A stretch of 64,000 nucleotides of DNA from Posidonia oceanica. Taxonomy: Eukaryota > Streptophyta > Magnoliopsida > Alismatales > Posidoniaceae. Below are positions 35,801 through 49,122 of the stretch, one piece after another. The stretch spans positions 11,612,001-11,676,000 of the forward strand of contig JAZBRS010000054.1 of assembly GCA_037176725.1 (NCBI GenBank), read 5' to 3'. How positions within the stretch are numbered: the first letter of the stretch is position 1; each line of letters begins with the position of its first letter. The notes beneath the pieces are model-generated. The model was not told the origin of the DNA and did not search any database. It saw nothing but the letters and a program-made list of their open reading frames with translations. The translations under genes were made by a program, and so were the position numbers.

Positions 35801-36310
35801 CTCCGTCGAGTGGTCATCCCCCCTACTTTGGGGGAAGTATGCTACTCTTCTCCTGATCTCTCTACTGCTCATCATTTTTAGGTTAAAATTTTATTTATCA
35901 TATTTTGTGATTAATTAGCAAAAATTGGTGTTAATGATAGTAGAGGAGTGTTCCCGGAGAAATTTTTTGATGAAATATTTGGAGCTTATGATAGTTTCTT
36001 TAAAGAACAAATTTTAATTAGAGGTTATCATTATTTATTGCATGTCACAAATAATCATTACTGGGTACCCCACTTAGTAGAAGACTTATAAAATTGTCTT
36101 GACTGGAATAATGTTGATATAAATAGAGGGGTAATTTACTTGGTGTGGCGTGGACTCAATATTGAAGTAACCCTAGAATTAATTTCCCAAGTCACGGGAA
36201 TCCCCTTATCTCCTGTAAATTTACCTACCAATGATTTAGGACACTATTTGTCACACATGGGTCCTAACTGTGCTCTAGTTTCAGATGGGGGAATTAGAGA
36301 GACTACTATG

Positions 36311-39300
36311 TGTTGACACCCCATTTTGACAGGTTTGAATCAGTTGGAGTTCTCTGGTGACTTCTGGATCCAAACCTAGGCCAAACCTACACCACTCCTT
36401 TCCATCCTTACCCTTCAAACAAGCCCAAACTTGACCTAAGCTTACACCCCTTTCTCTAACTCAAAACTTACCTAAAAACCATAGGAAAACCCACCATTTC
36501 CTACCTAGCAAACCTACCCAAACCCTTAGAAATTCTCAACCCAAAACCATTCCCAAAAACCCTAGAAAGCCTACGTAAAACTACTCTTTTTCTACACCTC
36601 AGAACCCTTCTAAAACCTTCTCAAAACCAAACCAAAACCCTAGAACCAGCACTAGAGACCCTAGGCTACACATTCCTTAAAATTCACCCATTTTCAAAAC
36701 TTCTAAGCCATCCATTAACCCAAATTATCTTTTTCTCTCTCCTAAATTATTCTTTTCTCTCTCCTCTCTTTCTCCTGATTATCCTCCTCCTTTTCCCCCT
36801 TCTCTCCTTCTTTCTTGTCTGGCTGTGGGCCCCTCTTGTTCTTTTATCTGTTCTCAATCTTATTCCTATTTTTATCTTATTTTTAACAATTTCTTTGACT
36901 TTAAAAAAAATATTTTCTTTCAACTCCCCTTTTCCCCCCTTATTCCTCCATTTCTCCCTTTTCCTCTTCTTTCTAAGTTCCTCTTCTTTTCTCTTACTAA
37001 ATCCTTAAAAACCCTTGGAAAACCTTCAAAACTCTAAAACAGAAGGAAAACAAACCAAAATCCTAAGAAAAATAATTAAAAAACATTAAACAAACAATTA
37101 AAAACCTAAACCTAACAACATCTAGCTAAAAGGGAAAATCATGAATGCAAGCTAAAAAATGCAAAACAAACCAAAAGAAAATACTGTAAAATTAAGGAAA
37201 AAAACTAAAATATAACCAAAACAAGCAAGAGTAAAAACTCTACCAGAAAACAATAAAAAACAATTCCTAAAAAGAAAGGAAAACAATTAAGAAATGCTAA
37301 GGCAAAAAATTAAGAAAAAGAGAAACCTAACTTAACAAATCTAAAAAGAACAATTCAAAAACTTAAAAAATAAAAACAAACAATCAAAATTTAAAAACAC
37401 TTAACTAAAAACTTAACAAGAAAATCTTAATTAAAAAAAATTAATTAAAAGAACTCAACAAACAAAAATAAAAAACAAATCAAAGAGGACTTAAGAAAGA
37501 AAGACTAAAATCCAAAAATCTTAAACCCACTCTAATTAATTTAAAAACAAACTTTAAAAATCCTAATTAACACCCCAAGTACTTAACAAGGAAAACATAA
37601 TTAAAAAACAACTTAAAAAACTTAACAAACATTTAATTAAAATCAAAAAACAAATCAAAAGCAAGGAAAACCCTAAAAACCCTAATCAAAACTAAATCTC
37701 TCTAAACCAAATTAATTAATCAAAAACAATCATTAAAAGACTTAATCAAAGTTCCAACTTAAAACACAATCACTCTAAAAACCTTTCCTATTTTTATTTT
37801 ATTTTATTTTATTTTTATCTAATTTATTTCTCTCCTTTCTCTTCCTCCTTTCTTTCTTCCTTTCTATTTTTCTTTCTTTCTTTTCTTTCTTCTTTCTTAG
37901 GCCCGGTCCGGCCCGTCTCCCCTCCTTCCTTCTTTTCTTTCTTTCCTTTTTTTTCTCGCGCACAGCCTGGCCCGCACTCAGCCCCTTCTCCCTCCTTCTT
38001 CCTCTTCTTCTTCCTCCCTCCCGTCAGCTCTCTCCCTCCTCTTCTTTGAATTCAAACCTTCCCTCTCCATCACCTCAGCTCCAGTCTGCCGCCCATCCTC
38101 TCTCCTGTCTCAGCGGATCTCTGGGGCATTTAATGCCGTCACCTACGGTCATCCTTCTCCCTGCCAGCTACCTCCCGCCGGTGGCAATTCAAAACCACCG
38201 CGCCCTCGCTCCTCCAGCTGCATAAAGCTCCAGCCAGACCTCCTCCTCATCGCCCTTTTGTCGTCCAGGAGAGAGTGAGGAATCCAAAGAGTTCCTAGCA
38301 CCCAAATCCTTCCCTCTTCCTCTGAAAACGCTCAGCTCTTCCTCCTCCATCTTTCCACTGAAACTAGAGCCTCCATCTCCACCCGAACCACCCAGCATTC
38401 ACCCCCCAATCTCGCCCAGAACTCCACCATCTCAGTGCTCCATTCCACACCCAAAGCCACCCCAGAAATCACCCTCCATCCGCCTGAACCCACACACAGC
38501 AACCCAACCACCTTCCTCCAAAATTCCCAACTCGACAGCTCCTTGAATCCTCCCAAACTCCACCGCTGAACTCCCCAGTACCCCAGCTCTTCAAACCACC
38601 TGAGCCTCAGCCCTAACCCCCACCACAGTCCGATTGCTCCACCATAAACACCTGCGACCTCCTCTGCCAGAAATTCACCCAGCGACCTATCTTCCTCTCT
38701 AGTCCTCCACGACCCAATTCAACCACCCACACACCCTCACCGAACCTCCAGAAGCTCGCCTGAGCCTTTCAACTGATCCAGAGGGTAGTACATCATCACC
38801 CCCACCTCCGGCTATCTTCTGTGAACCCACAAAAGTGAAATTTCGCTCTGGTCTACAGAAGCTGCCTCCGAGCGTCCAGGAAGCTCCGGAGCACTCCACT
38901 GATCAGTTCCCAGCGCTCCCGGGCCGACGACGACGTCTGCAACCTCCAGCTGACCTCCGCCGGCAAGCTCTGAAGCACCGGATGTCGGGGGACACTCCGG
39001 ATAGTGTAGCAGATATCTCTCTTCTCCACTAGTCTAGTTTTTCTCAGTTCTTGCTTTTCCACCCCTCAGATAAGGATTTCCCCTCCTCTCTCGCCGGGTC
39101 AGCACCGCCGCTGACCCATCTTCTCCGGCGAGCTCTGAGCTCGCCTCGCCGCTCCGGTCTGCAGAAAGCTGCCCCCGCAGTTGTCCCAGCTCCACACGGA
39201 CCCTAGGATCACGCCGGTGCCTTCAGAACGTCCTCCCATCACGTCGATCATCCGGTCGACCTCCGGAAGTTCAGCAGCCCTCTAGAGAGCTCTCCGGTCT

Positions 39301-42011
39301 GCTCCAGGCCACGTCACGAGACGCCGATGCCCCTCCGATCTCCCCCCAGCTCCGGTGAAGCCCGCCGATGCCTCAGCGCTGCTCCAGCTCCCCTCCTCCG
39401 CCTTCCCCAGCCACTGGTAGCAGTTGCTACAGTGGCCGCTCGTCTGCTAAAACATTGTGCATTTATTTTTGCTTACCTATGCTTTTTTGTTATAAAATTG
39501 CATATTTGCCTTGCTTTCTTGCTTATTAGCATTCTGGTCCAGCTTCTGTTTATTATTCATTTGATTTCGTATGTAGATCTTATGAAATTGCATGAAAAGC
39601 TTAAAAAATCAATTATTTGCAAATTGGTCCTGCCACAGTGTTTCTCCTCAGTGTTTTCTTTAAGTTCTGGCCCTCCCGTTCTTTATTATTGCATGTTAGT
39701 CTTTCAGTAGTTAATCTAATTTAATGCTTTAATTTTACCATGATGTATTTCATTTCTGGTCCCTGTTAGTTTTCTTATTTGCAATTTAATCCTCTGATCT
39801 GCTAACTTAGGTTTTATTTGTCAATTTTTCTTATTGCATTGCATTATTTTCTCCTGCATTATCTGATTTTTGCATATAGGTCCATCATCATGCACAGCAA
39901 TCATTTAAATGCATATTTTGCTTATAAAATTGCATTTTTGGCCATACATGATTTGAAAATTGCATATTAGCCCTCTGCCTGTCATTTAAATACATATTTT
40001 GCTTATAAAATTGTATTTTTGACCCTACATGATTTAAAAATTGCACATAGGTCCTCTACATGCTTATAAAAATCATTTAAATGCATATTTTGCTTATAAA
40101 ATTGTATTTTAGACCCTGCATGTTTGAAAAATTACATATAGGTCCCCTGTTTGCACTCCCAGACCACTCAGACCCCTGTTTTGTTGGAAAAATTGCATTT
40201 TGGACCCTGTTAATTTCAAAATAGCATGCCAACCTACCATTTGATTTCAAAACTTGTCCTGATGCATGTCTATCTTGAAAAATTGCACTTAGACCCTCTT
40301 TTTTTCAAAAACTTTGCATAAAGACCCCCAACTTTTCAAAACCCTTGCATTTAGACCCCCATCTTTCCCAAAATTGCATATAAGGTACCAGTTTTCTGAA
40401 AAATCATCCCTAAGTCTTTTCTTGCATTCTGCATGCATTGCATTCATGCATTCTTGCATTTGGCATTCCTTGCACACACTAAAGCATTCTTAGCTCCCAT
40501 TTACATAGGAGGACCTATTTTGCACACCCCTAGGACCTCCTGTACACCTAGATCAATTCTTCTCCCCTGTTCTAGCATCTCTGCCTTGAAGCTGGGATAT
40601 CTTCAGATCCGACCGTTGGATCTTCTCAACCAAGCTACCTGGACGACCCCGGCGGAGCACTCTTCAGCATGGACCAATCAGATTTCAGATCAGGCTTCAG
40701 ATTTCCAAGGTAAGTCCTCCTGAACCCTTGCACTGCATTCATTTGCACACCATTTGCATTCCTTGCATTGTTTTTCCTTTCTGGTTTCTCGAGCATGTTG
40801 AATAGGACTTCCTCTTCTTACTTATTAACTCTGCTTCCTCTTTTCGCGTACTCTCAGTGTTTTGTGTTGCGTTTCCCCTGGCTTCACTACTAATTACGAC
40901 TTTCTTTCCCCTTTCCCACGATCCGATCGCATCGCGAGCTCTTGGCAGCGTGCGAGACACATCGTGGGACATTTTGGTGGGAAACAGTCACAAAACAGTG
41001 GTAATCCTTTCACTTGCTTCCCTTCCCCTTTGTAGATCTTCACACCTACTTTGCGTGGTCTTTAAACAACGCTCGTTCTCACACTTGCGCTGTTTATCTC
41101 TCATTTGCTTCTCCTGCTCTTTTTCTTAGCATTTGCATTTGCATGGTTTTACCAATACTTTATTTCGCTTGCTTTGGCACCGTTCTGCGTGCCCGCTTCG
41201 CTTTTGGCACCGTTTTGCGTGCCCGCTTTGTTTTTGGCACCGTTTTGCGTGCTGCTCTTTCTTTTGCGCCGTTTTGCTTTCTTGCATTGTTTTGCGTGCT
41301 GATCTTGTTTTCTCGCCTCGTTTCGCGTGCCGCTTCCGTTTCTCACATTGTTTTGCGTGTTTTACGCCGTTTTCTCTTGCATGTCGCCTGCATTGCTTGG
41401 TTTTATCGTCGTTTTGCTTTTTCGCTTGCATTTGCATATACGGCAGTGATGCTTACTGCTTGGAGTTCTCACGAGCTAGGTTTCGACCGGTTCGGAACAC
41501 AGACAGCGCTGTTGAGCACTTAGACTGCACGTTTACTTCCCTGCATTGCATCCCACCACTTAGAGCACACCTATGAGCATTTATTGGCATTTAGGCATTG
41601 AAATCTACATTTCCCTGCGTATGCGAGCGTAAGCCTAGAAAGACCGATTCTCGGGCGTGTTGGGGGTGCCTAACACCTTCCCCGCACGTAACAGGAGCCC
41701 TTGCCCAGTCTTTTGGCCCGCAATGACCGTATTGCCCTTATCCTAGGCATGAGTCATCTCATTTGCATTTATTTGCATTTGTTTTCTTTTGCATTGCTTT
41801 GCATTGCGTGTTTTGCTCGATTTTGCGTGTTAACTCACGCATTTCCTCCGATTTTCCATGTCTCCCGATAATGGACACGGTGGCGACTCTGAATTGTCTT
41901 ATCTTTTTCTTTTCTTATCTTTTCTCCCCTGTTTTAAGTGTTTTCGAGTTGAGCCCTCCTCCTCGGATATCGCCGCTAATAGTAAACCTGATTCTGATTG
42001 GGATTACTACA
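36311..42011 (+). mobile_element. 5.7-kb solo LTR (Tat/Ogre-like) nested in Athila
   Basis: Starts TGTTGACACCCC and ends GGATTACTACA (TG...CA). It is flanked by the 5-bp duplication CTATG at 36306-36310 and 42012-42016. There is no internal coding region or second LTR copy inside, so it is best read as a solo LTR left by recombination. Very long LTRs starting TGTTGACACCCC and carrying GTGGCGACTC near the 3' end (here about 41880) are known in plant Tat/Ogre Ty3 elements. Sub-blocks are an A-rich part (37020-37790), a pyrimidine-rich part (37800-38050), a C-rich part (38050-39420) and a TGCATT-rich part (39430-41600). Open frames in the GC-rich part have no family signature. Confidence 0.7.
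39880..40140 (+). repeat. Short LTR-internal tandem units
   Basis: TCATTTAAAT starts at 39901, 39982 and 40073, each followed by ATATTTTGCTTATAAAATTG. This corresponds to the 90-bp array in the truncated copy at 9939-10480, read on the other strand. Confidence 0.55.
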
Positions 42012-42299
42012 CTATGTATGAGAATGTGTACACAACTTATAGGTGGGCCCAAAACAATATCATAGGAGGTTCCCACATTTCATCATTTAATATTCCTACA
42101 TTCCATGTTGTTTATATGTTGATGACTAGGGATTCTAGGATTTGCCTCTGTCGTAGACTTTTTTATTCAATTACTCAGGTAAAGAGAAGTAGAAGAAAGT
42201 CAACTCTGTCATTACCTATTTTAATCACTGATATTGTTAAGACGTTTTTAACACTTATGCAATTTACATTTGACTCCCAAGAACGACGATAAATGACCA

Positions 42300-43940
42300 T
42301 AGTGGAAACTGTGTCTAACTCTTATAGGTTGACTGTTCGTACATCATGGGGCCCTCATATGCTTTAGGAACATATTATTAGAACTGAGTTACCCTAGGGT
42401 GAGAATGAGGAGAGACACACTTTTTGGACTGATGACCCTACATTTGATTCTCAGAGTGATTTCACCAACAAGCATGGGAGGGAATGCAAAGAATACATAG
42501 GGAAGTGAGGAGGACAAGAGCTGAGTTAGAGGAGTTGAGAAGGTCCAGTTCTCGTAGACCAACGGGGAGAAGAAGAATGTGAGCTATCTAGGATATTGAA
42601 CTTAGGATGTAAATATGTATAAAATGTATATAATTTTCCTTTTCTTAGCAATAGAAGCACTTCATCCCGAATCAGGTATCATTGTTCTAATTTTAATTAT
42701 ATTTCATTGATCATATCAATTATTGCATACATTAAGGACATTGCATGGTTTAGGTGTGGGGGGAGTCTTCTTTGTGTCTTTTCATTTTCTTTAGTTAGAA
42801 TCTTCCTTGTATCTTTTCATTTAAGAAAAAAGAGAAAGTTTTCTTAGACTTGAAATGAAAAAAAAATTTGAAAAAATTAGGAACTATCTACATTAGTTTA
42901 ATCAATTAGGAGTGAATTAGTAACCTAGTGTTTGAAATTCAAAGGTAAGACTGAGTAATGGGGAAACTTATGATTCAAAGAGTAGAGACAAAATCTGAAA
43001 TATTCATAACTTATATGTACCTTATACTACACTCTAACTCTAAACCTTAGCTATGGGGAATAAAGGAAGATCTGAAATACCTTTGCAATAAAAAAAATAT
43101 TAATAAATAAATAAAATTAAAAGTATCTAATAATAACTGAGTAACTGGATATCGTGCCTCAGTAAACATTGGTATTCACATAAAAAGGTGATTAGAGGAT
43201 AAAATAAAAAGAAAAAAAATCTAATAATCACTGAGTAACTGGGTATCGTACCTCAGTAAGCATTGGTATTCACGTAAAAAGGTGATTAGAGGATAATAAA
43301 AAGAAAAAAAGTCTTGTCTTTGAGGCCTTAGCTACTCGAGTGATTAAGTCCTTGGGAATGTCTTCACATCTGGTGACCTAAAACCATCTGCTTTGTGATC
43401 CATTGACCTAAAGCTCGCTAAATAGGTAGCTAAGAATAAAGTCTAAGAAAGCAAGACACAGATCAATAAAATAAAATTGCTAAGGTGATAAGATTGGATT
43501 TGAAAACTCATGCTAAGGTCAATCTCACAAACACAAGGTACATATGAGTAATTTTTAGGAAGATAATGTGAAAAAGAAGACAGAATCTCTATGATGACAA
43601 GATGAGGGTTCTCAACAAAGGTTAAACCAGAGGATTAAGACACTTGAGAACTTTAGATCTTTTCAATTGAGTAGGGTAATGTGGATATTATAAAATTTTC
43701 ATTTTTTTTACTTTCTTTATTCCTTAATTATTTTCTTTTGAGATTTTGTGGGTATATCCGTTGTAAACTCGTACGAGACAATACTAGTCCACTAAGGCAA
43801 CTTAGGGGTTTAAAGGTTTGTTGCACATGCTAAGTGCAATCGCGATTCCTGCGAAAGTAAGTTAGGATTTTCTTATTTTTCTTATGTTAGGTTAGAGTCA
43901 GTTTTGCTCGAGGACTAGCAAAAGATAGGTATGGGGTATT
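42300..43940 (+). other. Athila noncoding region before the 3' LTR
   Basis: AT-rich, no recognised protein. It holds a tandem pair of about 90 bp (43127-43310), both copies containing CTCAGTAARCATTGGTATTC. It ends with the purine-rich GGTATGGGG next to the 3' LTR, the likely polypurine tract. Confidence 0.55.
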
Positions 43941-45216
43941 TGATTAACTAATAATTCATACATATTTTATTCCCCATATTTATTGATTATTGTATATAAA
44001 TAATGTTACTCGAGGTGTTTTATGTAAATTCTGCAGGATACTGAGGACCTGAAAAGAATCGTGAAAAAGAAGAAAGAGAAAAGAATAAAAGATAAAAAGG
44101 AATGCAAATCTGAAGATAAAAGAAATTTCTAGATTTGTCAATAGGTCAAATACACTTTTTCCACGTGTGTAAATATTAGGAGGAAGATAAGCTAACAGAT
44201 TGACCAAGTCAGAGCTGATTCAGGGCCACGTGTACGCCTCATAGGCGCCCAGATGCGCATCCAGCGCCTCCCATATGTCCGGATAAGATGATGTTGACTC
44301 AGACTTTTTCTGTCACATTGATTACTTGGAAATATCTTGTATTTGAAATTTAGTTTTAGATATTTTTATTCGGATTTGTCTCCGGGATAATGAAGTCTTG
44401 GTGCCTATAAAATGACCTCTTGTATAGATCTAGATGATCTTCTACCTTTAGGTTTAGACTCTTCTTTTCTCTTGTATCTTGGGAGATTTTCAAGTTCTTC
44501 TTTTGTAATTTTAGTTGTTATTAATACAAGTTTATTTTTCTTCTTAACATGTCTTGTACTTTTCCTTCTTTATCTTTTATTTTGATGTTTTCTATTATCA
44601 TGCTTGGCTAAGTCACTAGATTTAGGGTTTAAATGAAGTTTATGTAATTTCAGATGTTGATTAAATTTCTCTGTGTTTTCTCATGTTTAAATACTATGAT
44701 TACTTAGGCTAGATGTATATTGCATGAATTTCTATTATTTCGATAAACTTTGATAGATTAATATTGATTATATCTTTTTAATCTATGCTTAGGGAAGAAT
44801 AAATAGGGATTATGTGTATAATCTTAGATCTAAAGTACATCATTTGATTTAGTTTGATTTGTGTGATTTTATCTAGGACTTGATAATCTATGGTGCATTG
44901 CAAATATATTATTATGCTTGTTAAGATACAAACCATTGAGTTAAACTATTTAAATCATGAAGGGAGACAGAGAGTGGATTTAATCATGCATCTGTATTTT
45001 ACATAAATGGATTTGAAAACCCTAGTTCTCTTTTATTCTGAAATTCTCTTAAGTATTTAAAATTAATCAACTTTGTTTTTGCTATTTCATCTTCCTTGTG
45101 CATCATTAACTGACAAAAAATCTGTGCTATAACTCTATTCTCTGTGGGATAGACCTGTAATTGCCTTTGTGCTACATAGTACACCGTGCACTTGCGGTTA
45201 ATTAAAATTTACATCA
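43941..45216 (+). repeat. Athila 3' LTR
   Basis: Pairs with 27091-28368. It ends ATTTACATCA and is followed by the target duplication CCAAC (45217-45221). Substitutions against the 5' LTR are visible throughout, so the insertion is not recent. Confidence 0.85.
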
Positions 45217-45224
45217 CCAACCAA

Positions 45225-45460
45225 TAAATATACCCCCAGAAGCCCCTTGGGAGGGAAGGATCTCCCATTGATCAAGCCTCCCACCACCAATGGATCTGAG
45301 CAGAGTGGAAGATGGGGCAACCAGTTTAGTTTCACAAAGAATGAGGAAATCGCATTTAAATCTCCTAATTACATTCCTGACTTCCCTACGTTTGCAACAG
45401 TTCCCTAAACCTCTAATGTTTCAAGCCAAAATAATCATAAAAACCAACTGATTTTAAAAA
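45225..45460 (-). pseudogene. L1 ORF2 start: AP-endonuclease N-terminus
   Basis: The minus-strand frame reads NIRGLGNCCKRREVRNVIRR, then CDFLILCETKL and QGASGGIFIGW, and continues across the Athila insertion as NSALCDR at 27090. NIRGLG and the later ETK are the first two motifs of LINE endonucleases. The tryptophan expected just before NIRGLG is a TGA stop. Joining the two flanks and removing one CCAAC keeps the frame. Confidence 0.75.
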
Positions 45461-45579
45461 GATAGACCTCCAAATAGGTCAATCAAGTACCTGTGAAGCT
45501 CTAAATCCACAGGAGATAAAGATTACTGAGATCGGATGGTATTAAGGAATTTTTTCCCTTCCTCTTTATCACGAATACA

Positions 45580-48554
45580 AATTCATATTTTATCACAAAA
45601 CTGGGCGAAACATTCATAAGATTCCCAAGTGAAAATACTATGGTTCAACTCAGATAAATAATTAAAATCAGGAGAGTCACAAGATGCAGTAAAAACAGTA
45701 GAGTCAGAAGAATCATCAGAATCATAATCAGGATAAAAAACTTTCTCTCTAGCAACTACATTCAAATAATGCATAGAAGTGTCACAAGAACTACCTGGAT
45801 TAATAGGGGAGGGTATTAGCTGGGTAACAGGAGGATCAAAGTTTGCTTCCTCCATGTCCTCATCATCCATGCAATTAATAGTAGCGAGCACTGCCTTTAA
45901 TTTTTCTTTATTAATCTTCCTACCCTTACCCACCACCATCCCTGATTTTCTTTGGCCAGTAGTAGGGAAGATCTCGTTAGAGGCCTTAATAAGAGGAAGA
46001 AGGGGAGCAGTGCCAGGGACCTAAATGGTTTTTGCAACCATCCTAGCACCAGGGACAAGAGAGAGGGATTGACCCTGATCAAGCAAGGGCTCCGACAAGG
46101 TGACATGTTCCCTACTACGATGGGTACTGTTTACTATAGGCAAGGAGAAAGATGACTGATTAGGCTCCTCCAATTGAGGGGCAGCGAAAGGTTCCCAAGA
46201 CTTAGAGGATTCCTTCCCAAAAGACTGTATAGGATGGGTACCTAAACTAACCTTGGTCTTATGCTGACCATGGGGCAGAGAGTTGGCACCCTTACTTGGA
46301 TTGACTGATCTCTTCCAGACATGTTTCCCCCGGTTAAGGAATTGGTTGCTAGACCCCCCTTTCCAGCCCGTTGTGTGTCTAAAAGGCCGACTAGGGAGCC
46401 GCTGGTTCCCTTTCTGAGGAGCCGAACCCATAGAGAAAGAGGGAGGGCTAGGACCCCAGGAAGACGAATTAGATGAACAGATGTCCCAATTCCTACAAAA
46501 TCTAATAGGATAAACATTCCTGGCAAAAGCAAAGTACCTAATGTCCGGGAGAAACTAACCCATATGCAAAGCAATTTTAACTTAAGCATACCCTTGGAAC
46601 TTAGCCTGTTTTATTCCAAGATCAACCTCCAGGAGTTCCGCAAAATCATTAACCATTTTGTGGAAAAGGTTAACATTACAAAGATGGTGCGGAATACCTT
46701 CTAGTCCGATCCACATGCCTTCGTCTTTAAGGGTGAAGACCGCACTGGAATGGACCGACCAGGGAGCAAAAAACGCAGGAAGAGCAACTAGCGAAGCCCC
46801 AGAAGTCTTGAGGGCTTCATCCCTAGCCGCCGGGGAAGAAAACTTTAGCAACAATTTTCCATTCACGATCTCGAAAACATCCCAGACTGGTGAAGAGGGC
46901 CAGTGACTCAAAAGGTGGACCTCTAACTCATCTTTTGTCACCCGAGGAGCATGAGGGGTAATAATAGTGCACTATGAGAAAAATCTAGCTGGTCACAAGT
47001 TTCTTCTGAAGGAGGTATAATAATGGGATTATGAGGAGAGAACTCAGCCATTACTAGTGGTGGTTGAAGAGAATCGTGCCTCACCGACTGAGAAATAAAT
47101 CTGCAAATAGGTACCGCATGGTCAGGGGATTTACAATGGAAGTATAAGCCTTTAAATCTACACCTGGCCTTTATATGACCCAATAAACCACATTTAAAGC
47201 ATCTCCTAGACTCAACACAAAAACTCACCAGCGAAGTACGAGGTTTTCCTCTCTAAATCACAGTATTCCAGCCTTCCTCCCCGGAAGCCAAGCTCTCAAC
47301 ACTAACAGGCAAGGATAGTATTGGTGCCAAATGAGAGAAAGTAGGTGAAGTAACACACGATTGAAAATTAATAGGAGAAGACAAAATGGAGAAGCGAGAG
47401 CCGGCTGGGTAGGAATCCATCACCTCAGCAACCGCTTCTTCACCCATACCACCCTTCCTCAAAAGAATGGCACACTCCACGGCGAGAGGCGAACCAAATC
47501 CCTCCGAAATCTCTGCATTAATTTTCGACTGACAGATATCTTCGAAAGACCTAGCAAAAGGATAACACGAGGATATCGCCGTATCTTCAATGACCGGGAA
47601 GAGGGGAATCCCGATACCACTCGAGCACAACAAAGGATAAAAAAATTTCCCATGCGGCGGACTCAAGGCCCTGCCAGCCTCAAGATAAAGCTCATCACCT
47701 AGATTAGGACATAATGTGCTATTCAAACCAACTAAGTCCAAATCAGAGGAATTCAAAAATTCCTTAGGAACCTGGCTCAGCCCCACACCAATTTCAGGGC
47801 TTGGTTCACCATCCGAGTTAACCCGAACCGCACTAGAGAGATCGCTTAAGACAAAATTAAAGGAGGAGAAGTTGAATAAATTACACATGTAGCCGCTCGG
47901 GTTGGGCTTCTTGCCCAAGGCAGACTGACAAGAGCTAGAGCTTGAAAAAGTGCAATGGGAATTGCCAACCACCATTCTTTCCCCACAAGACGACCCCCGG
48001 CAGCACCGCCGCTCGCCGATCGGAGAGATCACCTGAGAGCCTGCAACTCCCCCAAGGCTAATAGTGTCAAAAATGGTTCCATCCAAAGAGGATCCAAGAC
48101 TGGTATGAAGATCTACACCATTATCCAAAGAAGATAAGCAAGACTCAAAATCAATGAAATTACTCAGAGAGTATTCCGACGAAGAATGGCTATCTAAGCA
48201 ACCCATCACTAAGGAGGACAGAGGCCGAAGATTACTATTCTCACACCACCCTGTTTCCAAAGGGTTCGGAGCAGGCAGATAATCACCTTCCTCCAAACAA
48301 TCTAGATCTAGGTTCAAAGGACACGCAGCTAGTGACCTTCGCCTCTCAAGGTTAATTTGTTCCAGTGATAAAGAGACAATCACACTAACAAAGGGAAGTT
48401 TATCCCCCTCCCTCCGACTCAACGATCTAGAAGAAGTCGAAGAACAACTTACCAGCAAAGAATTAGTGTTACCAGAGGTCAATCTAACCTCACCCGAAGT
48501 ATCTGATTTAAAACCACTCAAAATGTTTCCACCAGAATCTCTACAGGGGGTCAA
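45580..48554 (-). pseudogene. L1 ORF1 (gag-like, zinc knuckle), frame-broken
   Basis: A 433-codon Ser-rich frame (48554-47253) is followed by a frame with RCFKCGLLGHIKARCRFKGL and a second, imperfect knuckle YFHCKSPDHAVPIC (47200-47090). Next comes a segment with FEIVNGKLLLKFSSPAARDE and IGLEGIPHHLCN (46941-46582), resembling the DUF4283-like domain that follows the knuckle in some monocot LINEs. Low-complexity C-terminal frames reach 45583. Frame changes near 47240, 46940 and 46500 show decay. The 433-codon frame has no recognisable domain and may be partly spurious. Confidence 0.65.
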
Positions 48555-49122
48555 AAGAACCTCCCTTCACCCTCGATCAAAGTATACAAATTTTCAGAGG
48601 GGATCGGCATATCATCCCTCACAGGGGAACCCAAAAATGAAATAAGCGACCCCAAAAGAAACAATGGATCCACCGGATGCTAAGGGAGTTGAGCCATAAC
48701 CTTCAATCCCTTACCCCTGTTACAGAGGCGCCGTCTCCAAAAAGGGAGAGGCTTACCCATCAAGGCCAAAGAAAGGTATCAAGAGGACGACACCACCAAC
48801 CTCAGAAAGTAGCAGAGGCAACCGATGATACAGCTCAACGACGACATCCCTCTGAAGGATAGCGCAGGATGCAAGAGCCCGTCGAAAGAGAAGAGAGCAC
48901 TCCTCCAAGTAGGCAGAAGCAACAATAAAAAGCAGGACCACATAGATGGATCGCGAGCCGAGAGCCTAGAGCAAAAATCCTACAAGAGGATCAAAAAAGG
49001 ATCCCACCGAGAACCGGAAGCCAGCCCCCCCACCAAGGGCAGGAGACAGGGCTTCGCTGAGAAGGCGAAGCGACGCTAGGGTTATGAGAAAGGAGAGAGG
49101 GAGAGAGAGGAGGGGGGCTTTC

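Larger units (their letters stand above)
35935..42290 (+). pseudogene. Athila post-integrase (env-position) frame, split by the nested LTR
   Basis: The first half (about 35950-36310) reads FPEKFFDEIFGAYDSFFKEQ and later WRGLNIEVTLELISQVTGIP. After the LTR the same frame resumes at about 42017 with ENVYTTYRWAQNNIIGGSHI and runs to 42290. Athila elements carry an extra frame here, sometimes called env-like; its function is unknown and no membrane segment is evident in the parts seen. One stop lies near 36090. Confidence 0.55.
27091..45216 (+). mobile_element. Athila-type Ty3 LTR retrotransposon, 18.1 kb including a nested LTR
   Basis: Two LTRs of 1278 bp (27091-28368) and 1276 bp (43941-45216) share ends TGATTAACT and TTTACATCA and are flanked by the 5-bp duplication CCAAC. 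Behind the 5' LTR comes a TTTTTCGCGCTGTTGCCGG primer-binding-type segment, and before the 3' LTR a GGTATGGGG purine stretch. Inside are gag, protease, RT-RNase H and integrase in Ty3 order, then a long post-integrase region with an extra frame, the layout of Athila elements. All frames carry stops. A 5701-bp LTR inserted in the post-integrase frame. The element sits inside an L1 LINE. Confidence 0.88.
45217..49122 (-). mobile_element. L1-type LINE, 5' part (ORF1 and start of ORF2)
   Basis: Continues the LINE of 24240-27090 across the Athila insertion. The 5' end lies near 49122, judged from the change from LINE-like sequence to an unrelated region, and is approximate. Reading on the minus strand from there come a short leader, ORF1, and the endonuclease start of ORF2 near 45460. 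Confidence 0.75.

Noticed and set aside
40433..41576. Several frames of 90-170 codons rich in Cys, Phe and Ala
   Set aside because: They lie in the TGCATT/TTTTGCGT-rich part of a solo LTR and arise from short repeats; no domain.
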